Shown here: positions 1 to 7,823 of the stretch, in pieces
How the letters are laid out: each line of letters starts with the position of its first letter
How positions within the stretch are numbered: the stretch's first letter is position 1
NCBI GenBank assembly: GCA_963761975.1
Contig: CAVXIR010000002.1
Coordinates: forward strand, 1,550,001-1,614,000
DNA: 64,000 nucleotides
Source of the DNA: JAMQPK01 sp963761975
GTDB taxonomy: Bacteria > Acidobacteriota > Vicinamibacteria > Vicinamibacterales > JAMQPK01
Direction of reading: 5' to 3'
Made by a program: the position numbers and the translations under genes
Notes under the pieces: generated by a model
The model's database searches: none
What the model was told of the DNA's origin: nothing
Seen by the model: the letters and a program-made list of their open reading frames with translations, nothing else

Positions 1-80
1 CAGTGCCGTTCCTGCGTGGCGAGCGGCGACCGTCGACCCGCTCGTCGCGCTTCGCGCGGATTAAATTGACGCTCTGCCGA

Positions 81-118
81 TCAATCTCCCAATCTACCAA
101 TCTTCCAATCTGCCAATG
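81..118. repeat. CCAATC-word tandem repeat
   Basis: Degenerate tandem words of about 9 nt (CCAATCTNC type) end ten bases from the stop codon of the DUF4097 gene. The same word recurs near 3.4, 3.9, 7.0 and 45.0 kb. Bases 1-80 show no gene that I can support. Confidence 0.7.
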
Positions 119-127
119 GTGCGTCAG

Positions 128-1588
128 TTACCGTCGCGTTACCGTCAAGTTGCCGTTGAACGTCTGAACCCGCAGGCTCGAACTGCCGTCCCCATACGTG
201 CCACGTACCGAGCGGGGTCCGCGGTCGCTGTCGCGGATCGGCCCTTCGCTGCGAATAGGGAAGTCGATCCGAATGCGGCCGTTAAAGGTGTGAGCCTCGA
301 GCTCGAAGCCCGGCTGTTCAGGCAGGGAAAGATTGATGTTCCCAGAGTGCGATTCGAACTCGTACCGGCCGCCCTTGGTCAGGCTGGTCTGCAGATCGAG
401 ATTGCCGTCGAGAGAGCGGATGTGCGCCCGATCGCCGGACCAGCCGGCGATTGTCACGTCGCCATTGATCGTATCCACATCAATCGCCCGCGCCGCCAGT
501 GTCTGCACCTGTAAATCGCCGTTCACCGTTGAAAGCGACACCTGCAGATCGGAGCCCGCGTTGATGAGCGTGACATCGCCAGAAACGGTTTTCACGGCGC
601 CGACGCGAGCCGTACCCTCGAGATGGAGATTACCGTTCACGCCCTGCACGCGGATCTCTCCTTTGACGTTGGTGATCCGAACGTCGCCCGACACTGTCCG
701 CAGATCGACCGCCGCGTCGGCCGGTACCTTCACATTGAATTCGACGTCGATGCCGCGCGCGTCTCTGCGCACGCCGTGCTCCACACGCACTTCAACGCGG
801 TTGGCGCTTGCGTATGTCTCGACAATGGCATCTGCGAGACGCGTCTTCGCCTGTTCGGCGTTGGGGCCCCAGGCACGCTTCAACGCTTCGACCTCGATCC
901 GATCGTTCGTGCCCGGCACCACCTGGATGTTGCCCGAGATGTTCGAGAGCATGAGCGTCGCGCCTTTGGCCACCGGGAACGTGCGGGTGAATGGCTCGGT
1001 CGACTCGACCCACCCCTCGGGAATCCGCCGGCGCTCTTGCTGACGCGGCTTCTGCCGCGGATCCTTCGGCGGGATGGGCGGAACCGGCGGCACCGGAAAC
1101 TGCTTGCCCATCTCGAACCTCAGCGTTTTCTCCGCGTACATTTCGGCCTGCTTCTCAAACTGCTTCTCAAACTGTTTCTCAAACGGCTGTCCCTGCTTCT
1201 CGAATTCACGTTCCTGAATCTCGAACAACTTTTCCTGCAGTTCCAGGTTCTTCTCGAGCGCCAGCCATTGGCCTGTGATTTCAGGCGTGAAGAAGACGTC
1301 GGGCAGGAATGGCGGCGCCGGTGGGACCGGCCAAACCGTAGGCACGTTGGGTGCGACAGTTGGGCTGGGTGCGACAGGTGCGCCAGGTGCGCTAGGTGCG
1401 ACAGGTGCGCTAGGTGCGACAGGTGCGCTAGGTGCGACAGGTGCGTTGGGTGCGACGGGTGCGCTGGGTGCGCTAGGTGCGCTGGGTGCGCTAGGTGCGT
1501 CAGGTGCGGCGGGTGCTTGTCGCGCCATTGCGGTCGGCGCGGCCAGCGCGAGAATAGAAAGCACCATTGTGGCGATGGACTTCGTCAT
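128..1588 (-). CDS. DUF4097-family secreted beta-repeat protein with Ala/Pro tandem repeat
   Basis: A 486-residue protein. Residues 1-22 look like a Sec signal peptide. They are followed by an Ala/Pro-rich stretch of repeated APS/APV triplets (about 27-90), a charged segment with FEKQ repeats (about 110-170), and a C-terminal half of repeating beta motifs (VSGDVRI, VNGNLHL, VSGDVTL, VNGDLQV, INGDVTI, FNGNLTV), which is the DUF4097 pattern. The family is often found beside anti-sigma factors and is thought to be an envelope-associated beta-solenoid without known catalytic activity. It lies 14 bp downstream of an anti-sigma gene on the same strand, so it is probably the third gene of a sigma/anti-sigma operon. 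The Ala/Pro region is encoded by a 9-nt DNA repeat also present elsewhere in the window. Function beyond an envelope role is unknown. Confidence 0.85.
   Translation of the reverse strand: MTKSIATMVLSILALAAPTAMARQAPAAPDAPSAPSAPSAPSAPVAPNAPVAPSAPVAPSAPVAPSAPGAPVAPSPTVAPNVPTVWPVPPAPPFLPDVFFTPEITGQWLALEKNLELQEKLFEIQEREFEKQGQPFEKQFEKQFEKQAEMYAEKTLRFEMGKQFPVPPVPPIPPKDPRQKPRQQERRRIPEGWVESTEPFTRTFPVAKGATLMLSNISGNIQVVPGTNDRIEVEALKRAWGPNAEQAKTRLADAIVETYASANRVEVRVEHGVRRDARGIDVEFNVKVPADAAVDLRTVSGDVRITNVKGEIRVQGVNGNLHLEGTARVGAVKTVSGDVTLINAGSDLQVSLSTVNGDLQVQTLAARAIDVDTINGDVTIAGWSGDRAHIRSLDGNLDLQTSLTKGGRYEFESHSGNINLSLPEQPGFELEAHTFNGRIRIDFPIRSEGPIRDSDRGPRSVRGTYGDGSSSLRVQTFNGNLTVTRR
1348..1517 (-). repeat. 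9-nt GGTGCGNNN tandem array inside the DUF4097 gene
   Basis: Roughly 18 units of a 9-nt word (GGTGCG plus three variable bases on the plus strand) read on the minus strand as Ala-Pro-X triplets. The 9-nt length keeps the frame open. Related arrays lie at 33525-33624 (spacer) and 48404-48540 (inside another gene, opposite reading). Confidence 0.85.
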
Positions 1589-1602
1589 GTCTGCGATTCC
1601 TC

Positions 1603-2334
1603 TCAGGACCTGGCGTTCATCAGTGAGACGGTTTCCTGCAGGAGCGCCACCTTCATGCGGAGCGCTTCGAGCAGGCTGGTTTGTGCGACGAAGGAGCGTG
1701 GGTCGGCTTTCAGCGCGGCACGGCTATCGTCAATGGCCCGGTCGATCGAGCTCAAGCTCTGCGCGATTTCCGCCGCGATGACGGGATCGAGCGTGGTGTC
1801 TCTCTGCGCGGTCAGTTGCTCGAGCGCGGCGATGGCGTTCAAATAGTGCTGCTCGGCAAGCTGCAGCTCTGATGTCGCTCGCGCGAGCTCGGCAATCGAT
1901 TCGGTGCCATTTCCCGGCGGCCGGGTTGACAGGCCGAACCACGCGGCGGCGCCGAGCACTGTCACGAGCGCAGCGGCTGCCGCCAGGGCACCCCAATGCG
2001 GCTGCCGCATTGGGGACCCCGCCAGCTGCATCCAGGACGATGCTCGTTTGGCTGACCCAAACGGCGAAGCTGCCATCGGAGGCCTGTCACGCCGCAGCGG
2101 CAACGCCGCGGAGGCGGACGGGTCGAGCTTCGCCGCGATCGCGTTCCACATGTCCGGCGAAGGGGTGAGCCGGTCCAGTGTGGCCGCCGCCGCGCGGATT
2201 TCCATCAAGTCACTCAGCAGCTCGCGGCAATCGGCGCAGCCACGGCAGTGCCCGTCGAGCTCTGCCTGTTGTGCCGGGTCGAGCGTGCCGTCCACCGCAT
2301 CGCTGAGCCATTCGCTGTATCGTTCGCAGTTCAT
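1603..2334 (-). CDS. zinc-finger anti-sigma factor (zf-HC2 type)
   Basis: A 243-residue protein. The N-terminus carries the anti-sigma zinc-finger pattern HCRGCADC (H-x3-C-x2-C) around residue 30, which in this family clamps the partner ECF sigma factor. A single membrane segment lies about two-thirds from the end of the cytoplasmic part (around residues 115-135, HWGALAAAAALVTVLG), followed by a probably periplasmic helical region with a heptad-like pattern. Its ATG overlaps the TGA of the upstream sigma gene by 4 nt, showing translational coupling. It most likely inhibits that sigma factor at the membrane. The inducing signal is unknown. Confidence 0.9.
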   Translation of the reverse strand: MNCERYSEWLSDAVDGTLDPAQQAELDGHCRGCADCRELLSDLMEIRAAAATLDRLTPSPDMWNAIAAKLDPSASAALPLRRDRPPMAASPFGSAKRASSWMQLAGSPMRQPHWGALAAAAALVTVLGAAAWFGLSTRPPGNGTESIAELARATSELQLAEQHYLNAIAALEQLTAQRDTTLDPVIAAEIAQSLSSIDRAIDDSRAALKADPRSFVAQTSLLEALRMKVALLQETVSLMNARS

Positions 2335-2834
2335 ACAGATGCCGTCAGAAGCGCCCGCAGCTTGAGGCGGGCCTTGTGAACTTGTGATTTCGACGTCCCC
2401 TCGCTGATACCGAGGATGTCGGCGATTTCGCCGTGCTGAAATCCCTCGACGTCATGGAGGAGGAACGCGGCCCGCGCGCCTTCGGGCAACCTCGCAATGG
2501 CGCGTTCGAGATCGAGCCGCTTGATTCCGCCGTCGCTAACGAGCCTGGGGCCGGCCATCACTTGTTCATCCAGGGGCGTCGTCGCGCTGTTGGCGCGCGT
2601 CTGGCGGCTCTTCAGGTGATCGAGACACCTGTTCATTGCCAGGCGATACAGCCAGGTTCCCACCGTGGAGTCGCCACGAAATTCGGGGAGCTTTCGATAA
2701 GCCTGCAGAAAGATCTCCTGTAGCAGATCTTCGGCATCGGCTCGGGTCCCGCACATCCGCCACGCCAGGTTGAACAACCGCGTCGAATGCTGTTGATAGA
2801 GCTCCTCGAAAGCTGGGACATCAGCTCTGGACAC
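2331..2834 (-). CDS. ECF RNA polymerase sigma factor
   Basis: A 167-residue sigma-70-family protein containing only regions 2 and 4. Region 2 is recognisable from AEDLLQEIFLQAYRKL and the following FRGDSTVGTWLYRLAMNR. Region 4 has the helix-turn-helix in HGEIADILGISEGTSKSQVH. I chose the GTG at 2834 because the helical region-2 N-terminus begins immediately after it. It is the first gene of a coupled sigma / anti-sigma / DUF4097 operon. As an ECF factor it should direct polymerase to a small envelope-related regulon and probably its own promoter, but I could not identify a promoter motif upstream. Confidence 0.92.
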   Translation of the reverse strand: MSRADVPAFEELYQQHSTRLFNLAWRMCGTRADAEDLLQEIFLQAYRKLPEFRGDSTVGTWLYRLAMNRCLDHLKSRQTRANSATTPLDEQVMAGPRLVSDGGIKRLDLERAIARLPEGARAAFLLHDVEGFQHGEIADILGISEGTSKSQVHKARLKLRALLTASV

Positions 2835-2863
2835 TCGGCAAGATTAGACGAGGTTGGCCTCGG

Positions 2864-2890
2864 GAGGGTTGCCGTCCCTCGGCAGCCCTC
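2864..2890. terminator. stem-loop between sigma operon and four-helix-bundle gene
   Basis: An 11-nt arm starting GAGGGTTGCCG pairs with CGGCAGCCCTC across a 5-nt loop, with one G/U-type mismatch. There is no T-run, so it may be a factor-dependent terminator or processing hairpin for the gene ending at 2922. Confidence 0.4.
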
Positions 2891-2921
2891 GCACCAATGG
2901 AAGATCCGCAGATTGTTGGAC

Positions 2922-3341
2922 TTAGAGACTGTTGTTGGATGGACGATTCACAGAATCCGGACGATTACGGGGATCGGTGGGAGGCCTGCCCCCTCGAGCC
3001 GTCCGGAGCGAGGCCGTGAAAATGGAGGCAAGCTCGTGGGCCTCCTTCTCCAATTGACCAACGGCCACGGAGGCTTGCAGTCCCGTGCGCCGGATGATTC
3101 GCAGCCACAGCTCGCTTTCATCCGCCTCCTCAGAAACGATGGCGAGTTTTGACACGAACAGCGGACGAGTATAGGCCCTGCACGCGGCACGGTAGTTCGC
3201 CGCGACGGAAGTGCCGGCATCGATCAACTGTCCGGCGATTTTTCGTCCGGCGATAGTGTTCGGCAGTGTCTCGCAGAATTTGACAACGGCAATCGCGAAA
3301 TCCTCGGTACGCGCTTTCAACTGCTCAGATGCCGCCGACAT
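2922..3341 (-). CDS. four helix bundle protein (23S rRNA IVP / Avd-like family)
   Basis: About 139 residues. The sequence SVAANYRAACRAY followed by FVSKLAIVSEEADESELWL is the hallmark of the four-helix-bundle family named after proteins encoded in 23S rRNA intervening sequences, which is structurally related to Avd proteins of diversity-generating retroelements. I set the start at the ATG at 3341 because the paralogue at 6596 starts at the equivalent place (MSEKSEQLKAR versus MSAASEQLKAR). An upstream in-frame ATG at 3365 is also possible. No rRNA gene or reverse transcriptase is nearby. The cellular role of stand-alone members is not established; RNA binding is a guess. Confidence 0.85.
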   Translation of the reverse strand: MSAASEQLKARTEDFAIAVVKFCETLPNTIAGRKIAGQLIDAGTSVAANYRAACRAYTRPLFVSKLAIVSEEADESELWLRIIRRTGLQASVAVGQLEKEAHELASIFTASLRTARGGRPPTDPRNRPDSVNRPSNNSL

Positions 3342-3387
3342 GGCATTGATATGAGCACGCGCCATGCCGACGCCACTTGATCACTTC

Positions 3388-3475
3388 TGCCAATAAATCA
3401 ATCAATCTGCCAATCGTCATTCTAAAATCTGCCAACATTCTTCCAATCTTCTATCTCACAATCCTCCAATGTAGA
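3388..3475. repeat. CCAATC-word repeat spacer
   Basis: Degenerate words such as CAATCTGCC and CCAATCTTC fill the spacer between the four-helix-bundle gene and the MGMT-fold gene, ending 2 nt from the latter's stop codon. Confidence 0.6.
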
Positions 3476-3477
3476 AT

Positions 3478-3792
3478 TCAGCGCCGACGCCACCTCAACT
3501 CAGCGAAGTTCCTGACCCGGCCGCCTGCCACCACTACCCCTTCCTGGAGCAGGAGGGCGCGTTTGGCGTAAAGGTCGCGTCCATACCCGCCAAGCTTCCC
3601 GCCGGCCGCAATTACGCGGTGGCAGGGGACGGACGAATCCCGGGTCTCGCGCATGATATTGCCCACCGCGCGGTGGGCCAGGGGACGCCCGGCGGCGGCA
3701 GCCACATCGCCGTAGGTAGCAACCCGCCCGTGTGGGATGCGGCGAACGACGCTGCGGACGCGTGCCGCGAAATCACTGGCGCTTCGCGCCAT
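3478..3792 (-). CDS. MGMT-fold DNA-binding domain protein (alkyltransferase-like, active-site Cys retained)
   Basis: A 104-residue protein consisting only of the C-terminal DNA-binding and active-site domain of O6-alkylguanine-DNA alkyltransferases. It starts with RIPHGRVATYGDVAAAAG, contains the helix-turn-helix and Asn-bearing RAVGNIMR stretch, and has PCHRVI with the acceptor cysteine of the PCHR motif. ATL proteins replace this Cys, usually with Trp, so this one could still transfer alkyl groups, although the N-terminal domain of classical Ogt/Ada is missing. Expected role: recognition or repair of O6-alkylguanine in DNA. It is a short stand-alone gene flanked by word repeats, with no evident operon partner. 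Confidence 0.85.
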   Translation of the reverse strand: MARSASDFAARVRSVVRRIPHGRVATYGDVAAAAGRPLAHRAVGNIMRETRDSSVPCHRVIAAGGKLGGYGRDLYAKRALLLQEGVVVAGGRVRNFAELRWRRR

Positions 3793-3891
3793 TGGAACAA
3801 GTCATCCCATCACCGGACGGTCTGGGACCCAGATTACCCGATCCCGCACCATTTTCGCGGCACGCCATTTGATTATCGAATGCTCAATTCT

Positions 3892-3930
3892 TGAAGTCTT
3901 TCAATCTTCCAATCTTCCAATCTACCAATG
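3892..3930. repeat. CCAATC-word repeat ending in a start codon
   Basis: Words TCAATCTTC, CAATCTTC and CAATCTAC run directly into CCAATG. The last ATG (3928-3930) is the start of the downstream permease. The leader has no purine-rich Shine-Dalgarno sequence. Confidence 0.6.
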
Positions 3931-6427
3931 CATGAATTGAGATTTGCCTTTCGGTCGCTCCTCAAGACGCCCATCGTGACGACGATTGCGGTGCTGTCGG
4001 TGGCGCTTGGCATCGGCGCGAACGTCGCGATTTTCTCTGTCTTCAATCAGACCCTGCTGCGGCCGCTGAACGTGCCAGAGCCGGAGCGACTCGTCAACCT
4101 CGTGTCTCCCGGACCGCGCAGCGGGTCGATATCGTGCGGTCAGGCCGGCACCTGCGACGCGATCTTCAGCTACCCGATGTTTCGGGACTTGGAGCGCGTT
4201 CAGACCGTCTTCACCGGCATCGCCGCGCACCGCGACTTTGGTGCGAACGTCTCCTACCAAGGCGTGTCCGAAGGTGGTGAGGGCACGTTGGTTTCGGGTT
4301 CGTATTTCTCGGTCCTCGGCCTCACGCCGCAACTCGGACGTCTGCTGAATGCCGATGACGATCGTGTGCGGGGAAGCGGGCGCGTCGTCGTGCTCAGTTA
4401 CGACTACTGGCGGCGCCGATTCGGCGAGCGCTGGGATATCGTCGGGCAAACGCTGAGGGTCAACGGGCAGGTGCTCACCATCGTTGGCGTCGCGCCGCCG
4501 GGATTCCATGGCACGACGCTTGGCGACCCGCCACTGTTCTACGTCCCGATTTCGATGCGCGAAGTGATCGTTCCTCGCTGGAAAGGTCTCGATAACAGAC
4601 GGTCGGTACTGGGCCTATCTCTTTGCGCGTCTCAACCCTGGCATTTCAGTCGACGACGCGGGCAGCACGGTCAATGCCCAATATCGCGGGATTCTTTCGG
4701 CAGTCGATGTGCCGCTGCAAGAGGGGATGCGGCCGTCTATGCTTGCCGAATTCGCCAACATGCAGATGCAGCTCGAGCCAGGGGCTCGAGGGCAAAGCCG
4801 GACGCCCGTGGAAGCACGCCAGCCTTTGACGCTGCTGTTTGGCGTGACGGCGATCGTGCTGCTGATTTGCTGTGCGAATGTGGCGAACTTGCTGCTCGGA
4901 CGCGCGGCAAGTCGCACGACGGAAATGGCCGTGCGTCTCTCGATCGGAGCCGGGCGCAGACACATCGTCGCTCAGCTGTTGCTCGAGTCGATGCTGCTGG
5001 CGGTGATGGGTGGCACAGGCGCGCTTCTCGTTGCGCGCTGGACCTTGACCGCGATGGCGGCGGTCCTGCCGGACGGCGCACCAGGCATCGTGAGCCCGGA
5101 ACTCGACGGCGACATGCTTCTTTGTGCGGCGGCATTGTCTCTTGCGACGGGCGTGTTGTTCGGCCTGTTTCCTGCGCTCCAAAGCACGCGACCGAATCTT
5201 GTCTCGGCGCTGAAAGCGAATGCCGGACAGCCGTCTGGCGCGAAAGCCGCAGCGCGCTTTCGCATCACGCTCGCCACTGCGCAGATCGCGCTATCGATGG
5301 CGCTGCTCGTGTCTGCAGGGCTGTTCACGAAGAGCCTGGTGAATATCGCATGCGTCGATCTCGGCCTCAATACTGAAAAGCTCGTGGTATTCGGTGTTTC
5401 GCCGGCCATGAACGGGCACGCCGCCGGGCGCACGCGACAGATACTGGAGACCATTGAGAATGAGCTGTCGGGCTTTCCCGGTGTGGCCGGTGTGAGCACC
5501 ACACGAGTCCGACTGGTGTCCGGTGACGCGTCGATGAGCGGCTTTCACCTGCAGGGGCTTCCCGAGGATCCCGAGCTCGACACGAGCGCCTACTACAACT
5601 TCGTCGGAACCGATTTTCTGCGCACCCTTGGGATTCCGCTGCTGGCCGGTCGCGAGTTTACGCGCGCCGATATCGAGGGAGCCGCGAAAGTCGCCATCGT
5701 GAACGAAGCGTTCCTGAAGAAGTTCAAAGTCGGCCGCGACACGGTCGGAATGCGCATGTATCGGGCGGGCCGCGGAACCGCCTTCGACATCGAGATCGTC
5801 GGCATCGCGGCCGATTCGGTGTACGACGAGGTCAAAGGCAAGGCAGAGCCGCTGGTGCTGATGCCGTACCGCCAGGATCCGGATGTTGCCGGGGCGCACT
5901 TCTACGTCCGCACGTTCGGAGCGGAAGACCAGCTTCTTACAGCAATTCCGCGGGTCATTCGCGAGATCGACCCCACGCTGCCCGTTGCCGGGCTTCGGAC
6001 GATGGCGGCCCAGGTGAACGAGAATGTGTCACTCGATCGGTTTGTGACGCTGATGTCGGCGGCGTTCGCCGGCCTCGCCACGCTGCTGGCGGCGCTGGGT
6101 CTCTACGGTGTGCTCGCCTACACGGTGACGCAGCGCACGAGAGAATTCGGCCTGCGGATGGCGCTCGGAGCGGATGCCTCGAGTGTGCGGCGGCTGGTGC
6201 TTCGGCAGGTCGGCTGGATGACCGCGCTCGGCTCTGCCATCGGGCTCGCGGCCGCCGTCGCCCTTGGCCGTGTCTCCGAGTCTCTGCTGTTCCAGATGAA
6301 CGCACAGGACCCGTTCGTGTTCGCGACTGCAACGGCTGCTCTCGTCGCCGTAGCGCTCAGCGCGGGCTTCATTCCGGCTCGGCGGGCTTCTCGTGTCGAT
6401 CCGATGACGGCGTTGCGGTATGAGTGA
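3928..6427 (+). CDS. MacB/FtsX-type ABC permease (acidobacterial ADOP-like), single-base frameshift near 4600
   Basis: Reads as two overlapping frames that together make one family member of about 832 residues. The first part has an N-terminal membrane helix (TIAVLSVALGIGANVAIF) and a MacB-type periplasmic domain. At about 4600-4607 the frame moves by +1, where the code should read ...NRRS then YWAYLFARLNPG. The second part carries two FtsX domains with membrane helices (LLFGVTAIVLLICCANVANL; LLAALGLYGVLAY) and the typical end SRVDPMTALRYE. Removing one base gives an exact multiple of three and the normal two-module architecture. Such proteins work with MacB-like ATPases in export or mechanotransmission. 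No ATPase gene is adjacent. Either a recent pseudogene or, more likely, a consensus indel. Confidence 0.8.
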
Positions 6428-6430
6428 TTC

Positions 6431-6460
6431 TCCATTCGCAGATTCGCAGATTCGCAGATT
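6431..6460. repeat. GCAGATTC-word repeat
   Basis: Three to four copies of an 8-nt word (ATTCGCAG) lie immediately after the permease stop. The complementary word appears at 7003-7056 on the other side of the next gene. Confidence 0.6.
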
Positions 6461-6595
6461 GTGAGACTAAAAATGCTGCGACGCCGGGAACCGAACGATG
6501 TCGCAGAATGTGCGTCGCACCCGGGAGGCGCAGTGTAGGGGTTCAATGATTTTGGCCAAGGATTTCTGGCACGAGCACTGCTTTGACCAAAGGAC

Positions 6596-7000
6596 ATGTC
6601 AGAAAAATCAGAACAACTCAAGGCTCGAACCGAAGCGTTTGCCGTAGCTGCCGTCAAGTTCTGCGACAAACTTCCAAACAGCCTCGCGGGCCGGCGTGTC
6701 AGTCAGCAACTCATTGATGCAAGTACATCAGTCGCAGCAAACTATCGGGCTGCCTGCCGTGCCTACACCGATCGCCTCTTTGTATCGAAGCTCGCTATCG
6801 TTGATGAAGAAGCTGATGAAAGTGAACTCTGGTTACGGTTAATTCGCAAGACGGGACTACAGACATCAGCCGCGATCGGCGGCCTCGAACAGGAAGCTCA
6901 CGAATTGGCGTCCATCTTCAGCGCTTCCGTTCGCACCGCTCGAGCGAACCTCCGGAAGAGAAGTGAGCTAAAATCAAAGATGTCGGGCAGCACCGGCTAA
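6596..7000 (+). CDS. four helix bundle protein (23S rRNA IVP / Avd-like family), second copy
   Basis: A 134-residue paralogue of the gene at 2922-3341, with the same core (LIDASTSVAANYRAACRAY and FVSKLAIVDEEADESELWL). The proteins are clearly similar over about 110 residues but the DNA has diverged, so this is not a very recent duplication. It is in the opposite orientation, with the permease between the copies. It is flanked by GCAGATTC words upstream and their complement downstream. The ATG at 6596 follows AAAGGAC, a weak ribosome binding site. Role unknown; I see no rRNA context. Confidence 0.85.
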   Translation: MSEKSEQLKARTEAFAVAAVKFCDKLPNSLAGRRVSQQLIDASTSVAANYRAACRAYTDRLFVSKLAIVDEEADESELWLRLIRKTGLQTSAAIGGLEQEAHELASIFSASVRTARANLRKRSELKSKMSGSTG

Positions 7001-7002
7001 TC

Positions 7003-7056
7003 GGCGAATCTTCAATCTAAGCTAATCTGCGAATCTCACAACCTGCCAATCTGCGA
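7003..7056. repeat. word repeat complementary to 6431-6460
   Basis: Words such as GCGAATCTTC, CTGCGAATCTC and CTGCCAATCTGCGAATTC lie between the four-helix-bundle gene and the stop codon of the convergent barrel gene. Confidence 0.55.
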
Positions 7057-7058
7057 AT

Positions 7059-7823
7059 TCAGAAGACCAACCGCAGGCCACCACCAGCATGCAGTCCACC
7101 CACTTCGACCTCCACCGTTGCGCCACCTGATGGCGTGAAGTCTTTCCTTCCGGCCGCATAGCGGAGCAGTGCACCGACGCCGAGTTTGTCGGTGAATCGC
7201 CACGTCATGTCGACGCCGGCGTTGTACCCGATGACGTTCTCGCGCTGTGTCTCGGTTTGGGCACCCGGAAATGTGAGCGTGTCGAACGGAAAGACCTCTT
7301 TGTCGAGCGATAACATCAAGCCGGTGACGAACGTCTGTTCCGTCGTGAAAACGGACGGGCCGGCGAAGACCGTGAAGTCGATGCTCGCTGTGGCGGGAAT
7401 GTTCCAGCCGATCGTGATGTGCTGGCCGATTTCGCTCCGCCTGATGCCGGTGAGCTCAGAGGTTGTGATGCGCGTCCTGTTGAACTGCAGCGGGTGAGGC
7501 ACGCGGGCCTCGATGTCTCCCGACCCGCTGTTCTCGAAAATCGACACCGACATCCCTGCGTGCAGCCCGCGCCACAGGCGGACGATCACGCCGCCGTCGT
7601 AGAGCACGTCCTGCGGCGTTGTTCGCTCGAACCTCAACGATCCCTGCTCGAAGTACTGCTGGAACGTCTGCTCTTCGGTGATGGTCGTGCTCGTCGATTG
7701 ACTCGCTGCGTTCACGGATATGCGGAACCGGTTCTGAGCGTGTGCCGGGTTCGAGCTCAGGAGACAAAGCGCAGAGAGAAGAATAGAGAGACAGGGAACC
7801 GTGCCGTTCGCATGAACACGCAT
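7059..7823 (-). CDS. outer-membrane beta-barrel-like protein, function unknown
   Basis: A 254-residue protein with a Sec signal peptide (MRVHANGTVPCLSILLSALC..., cleavage likely after AHA near residue 29). The mature part has alternating hydrophobic strands and ends in an aromatic residue (GGLRLVF), as expected for an outer-membrane barrel recognised by BamA. The start codon overlaps the stop of the upstream M4 protease by one base (TGATG), so the two are translationally coupled. I do not recognise a named family. The pairing with a secreted protease suggests a surface or secretion partner, but that is inference. Confidence 0.7.
   Translation of the reverse strand: MRVHANGTVPCLSILLSALCLLSSNPAHAQNRFRISVNAASQSTSTTITEEQTFQQYFEQGSLRFERTTPQDVLYDGGVIVRLWRGLHAGMSVSIFENSGSGDIEARVPHPLQFNRTRITTSELTGIRRSEIGQHITIGWNIPATASIDFTVFAGPSVFTTEQTFVTGLMLSLDKEVFPFDTLTFPGAQTETQRENVIGYNAGVDMTWRFTDKLGVGALLRYAAGRKDFTPSGGATVEVEVGGLHAGGGLRLVF

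Noticed and set aside
6431..7056. A mobile cassette formed by the second four-helix-bundle gene with inverted flanks
   Set aside because: The flanking words are degenerate, no target-site duplication is visible, and similar words occur beside unrelated genes.
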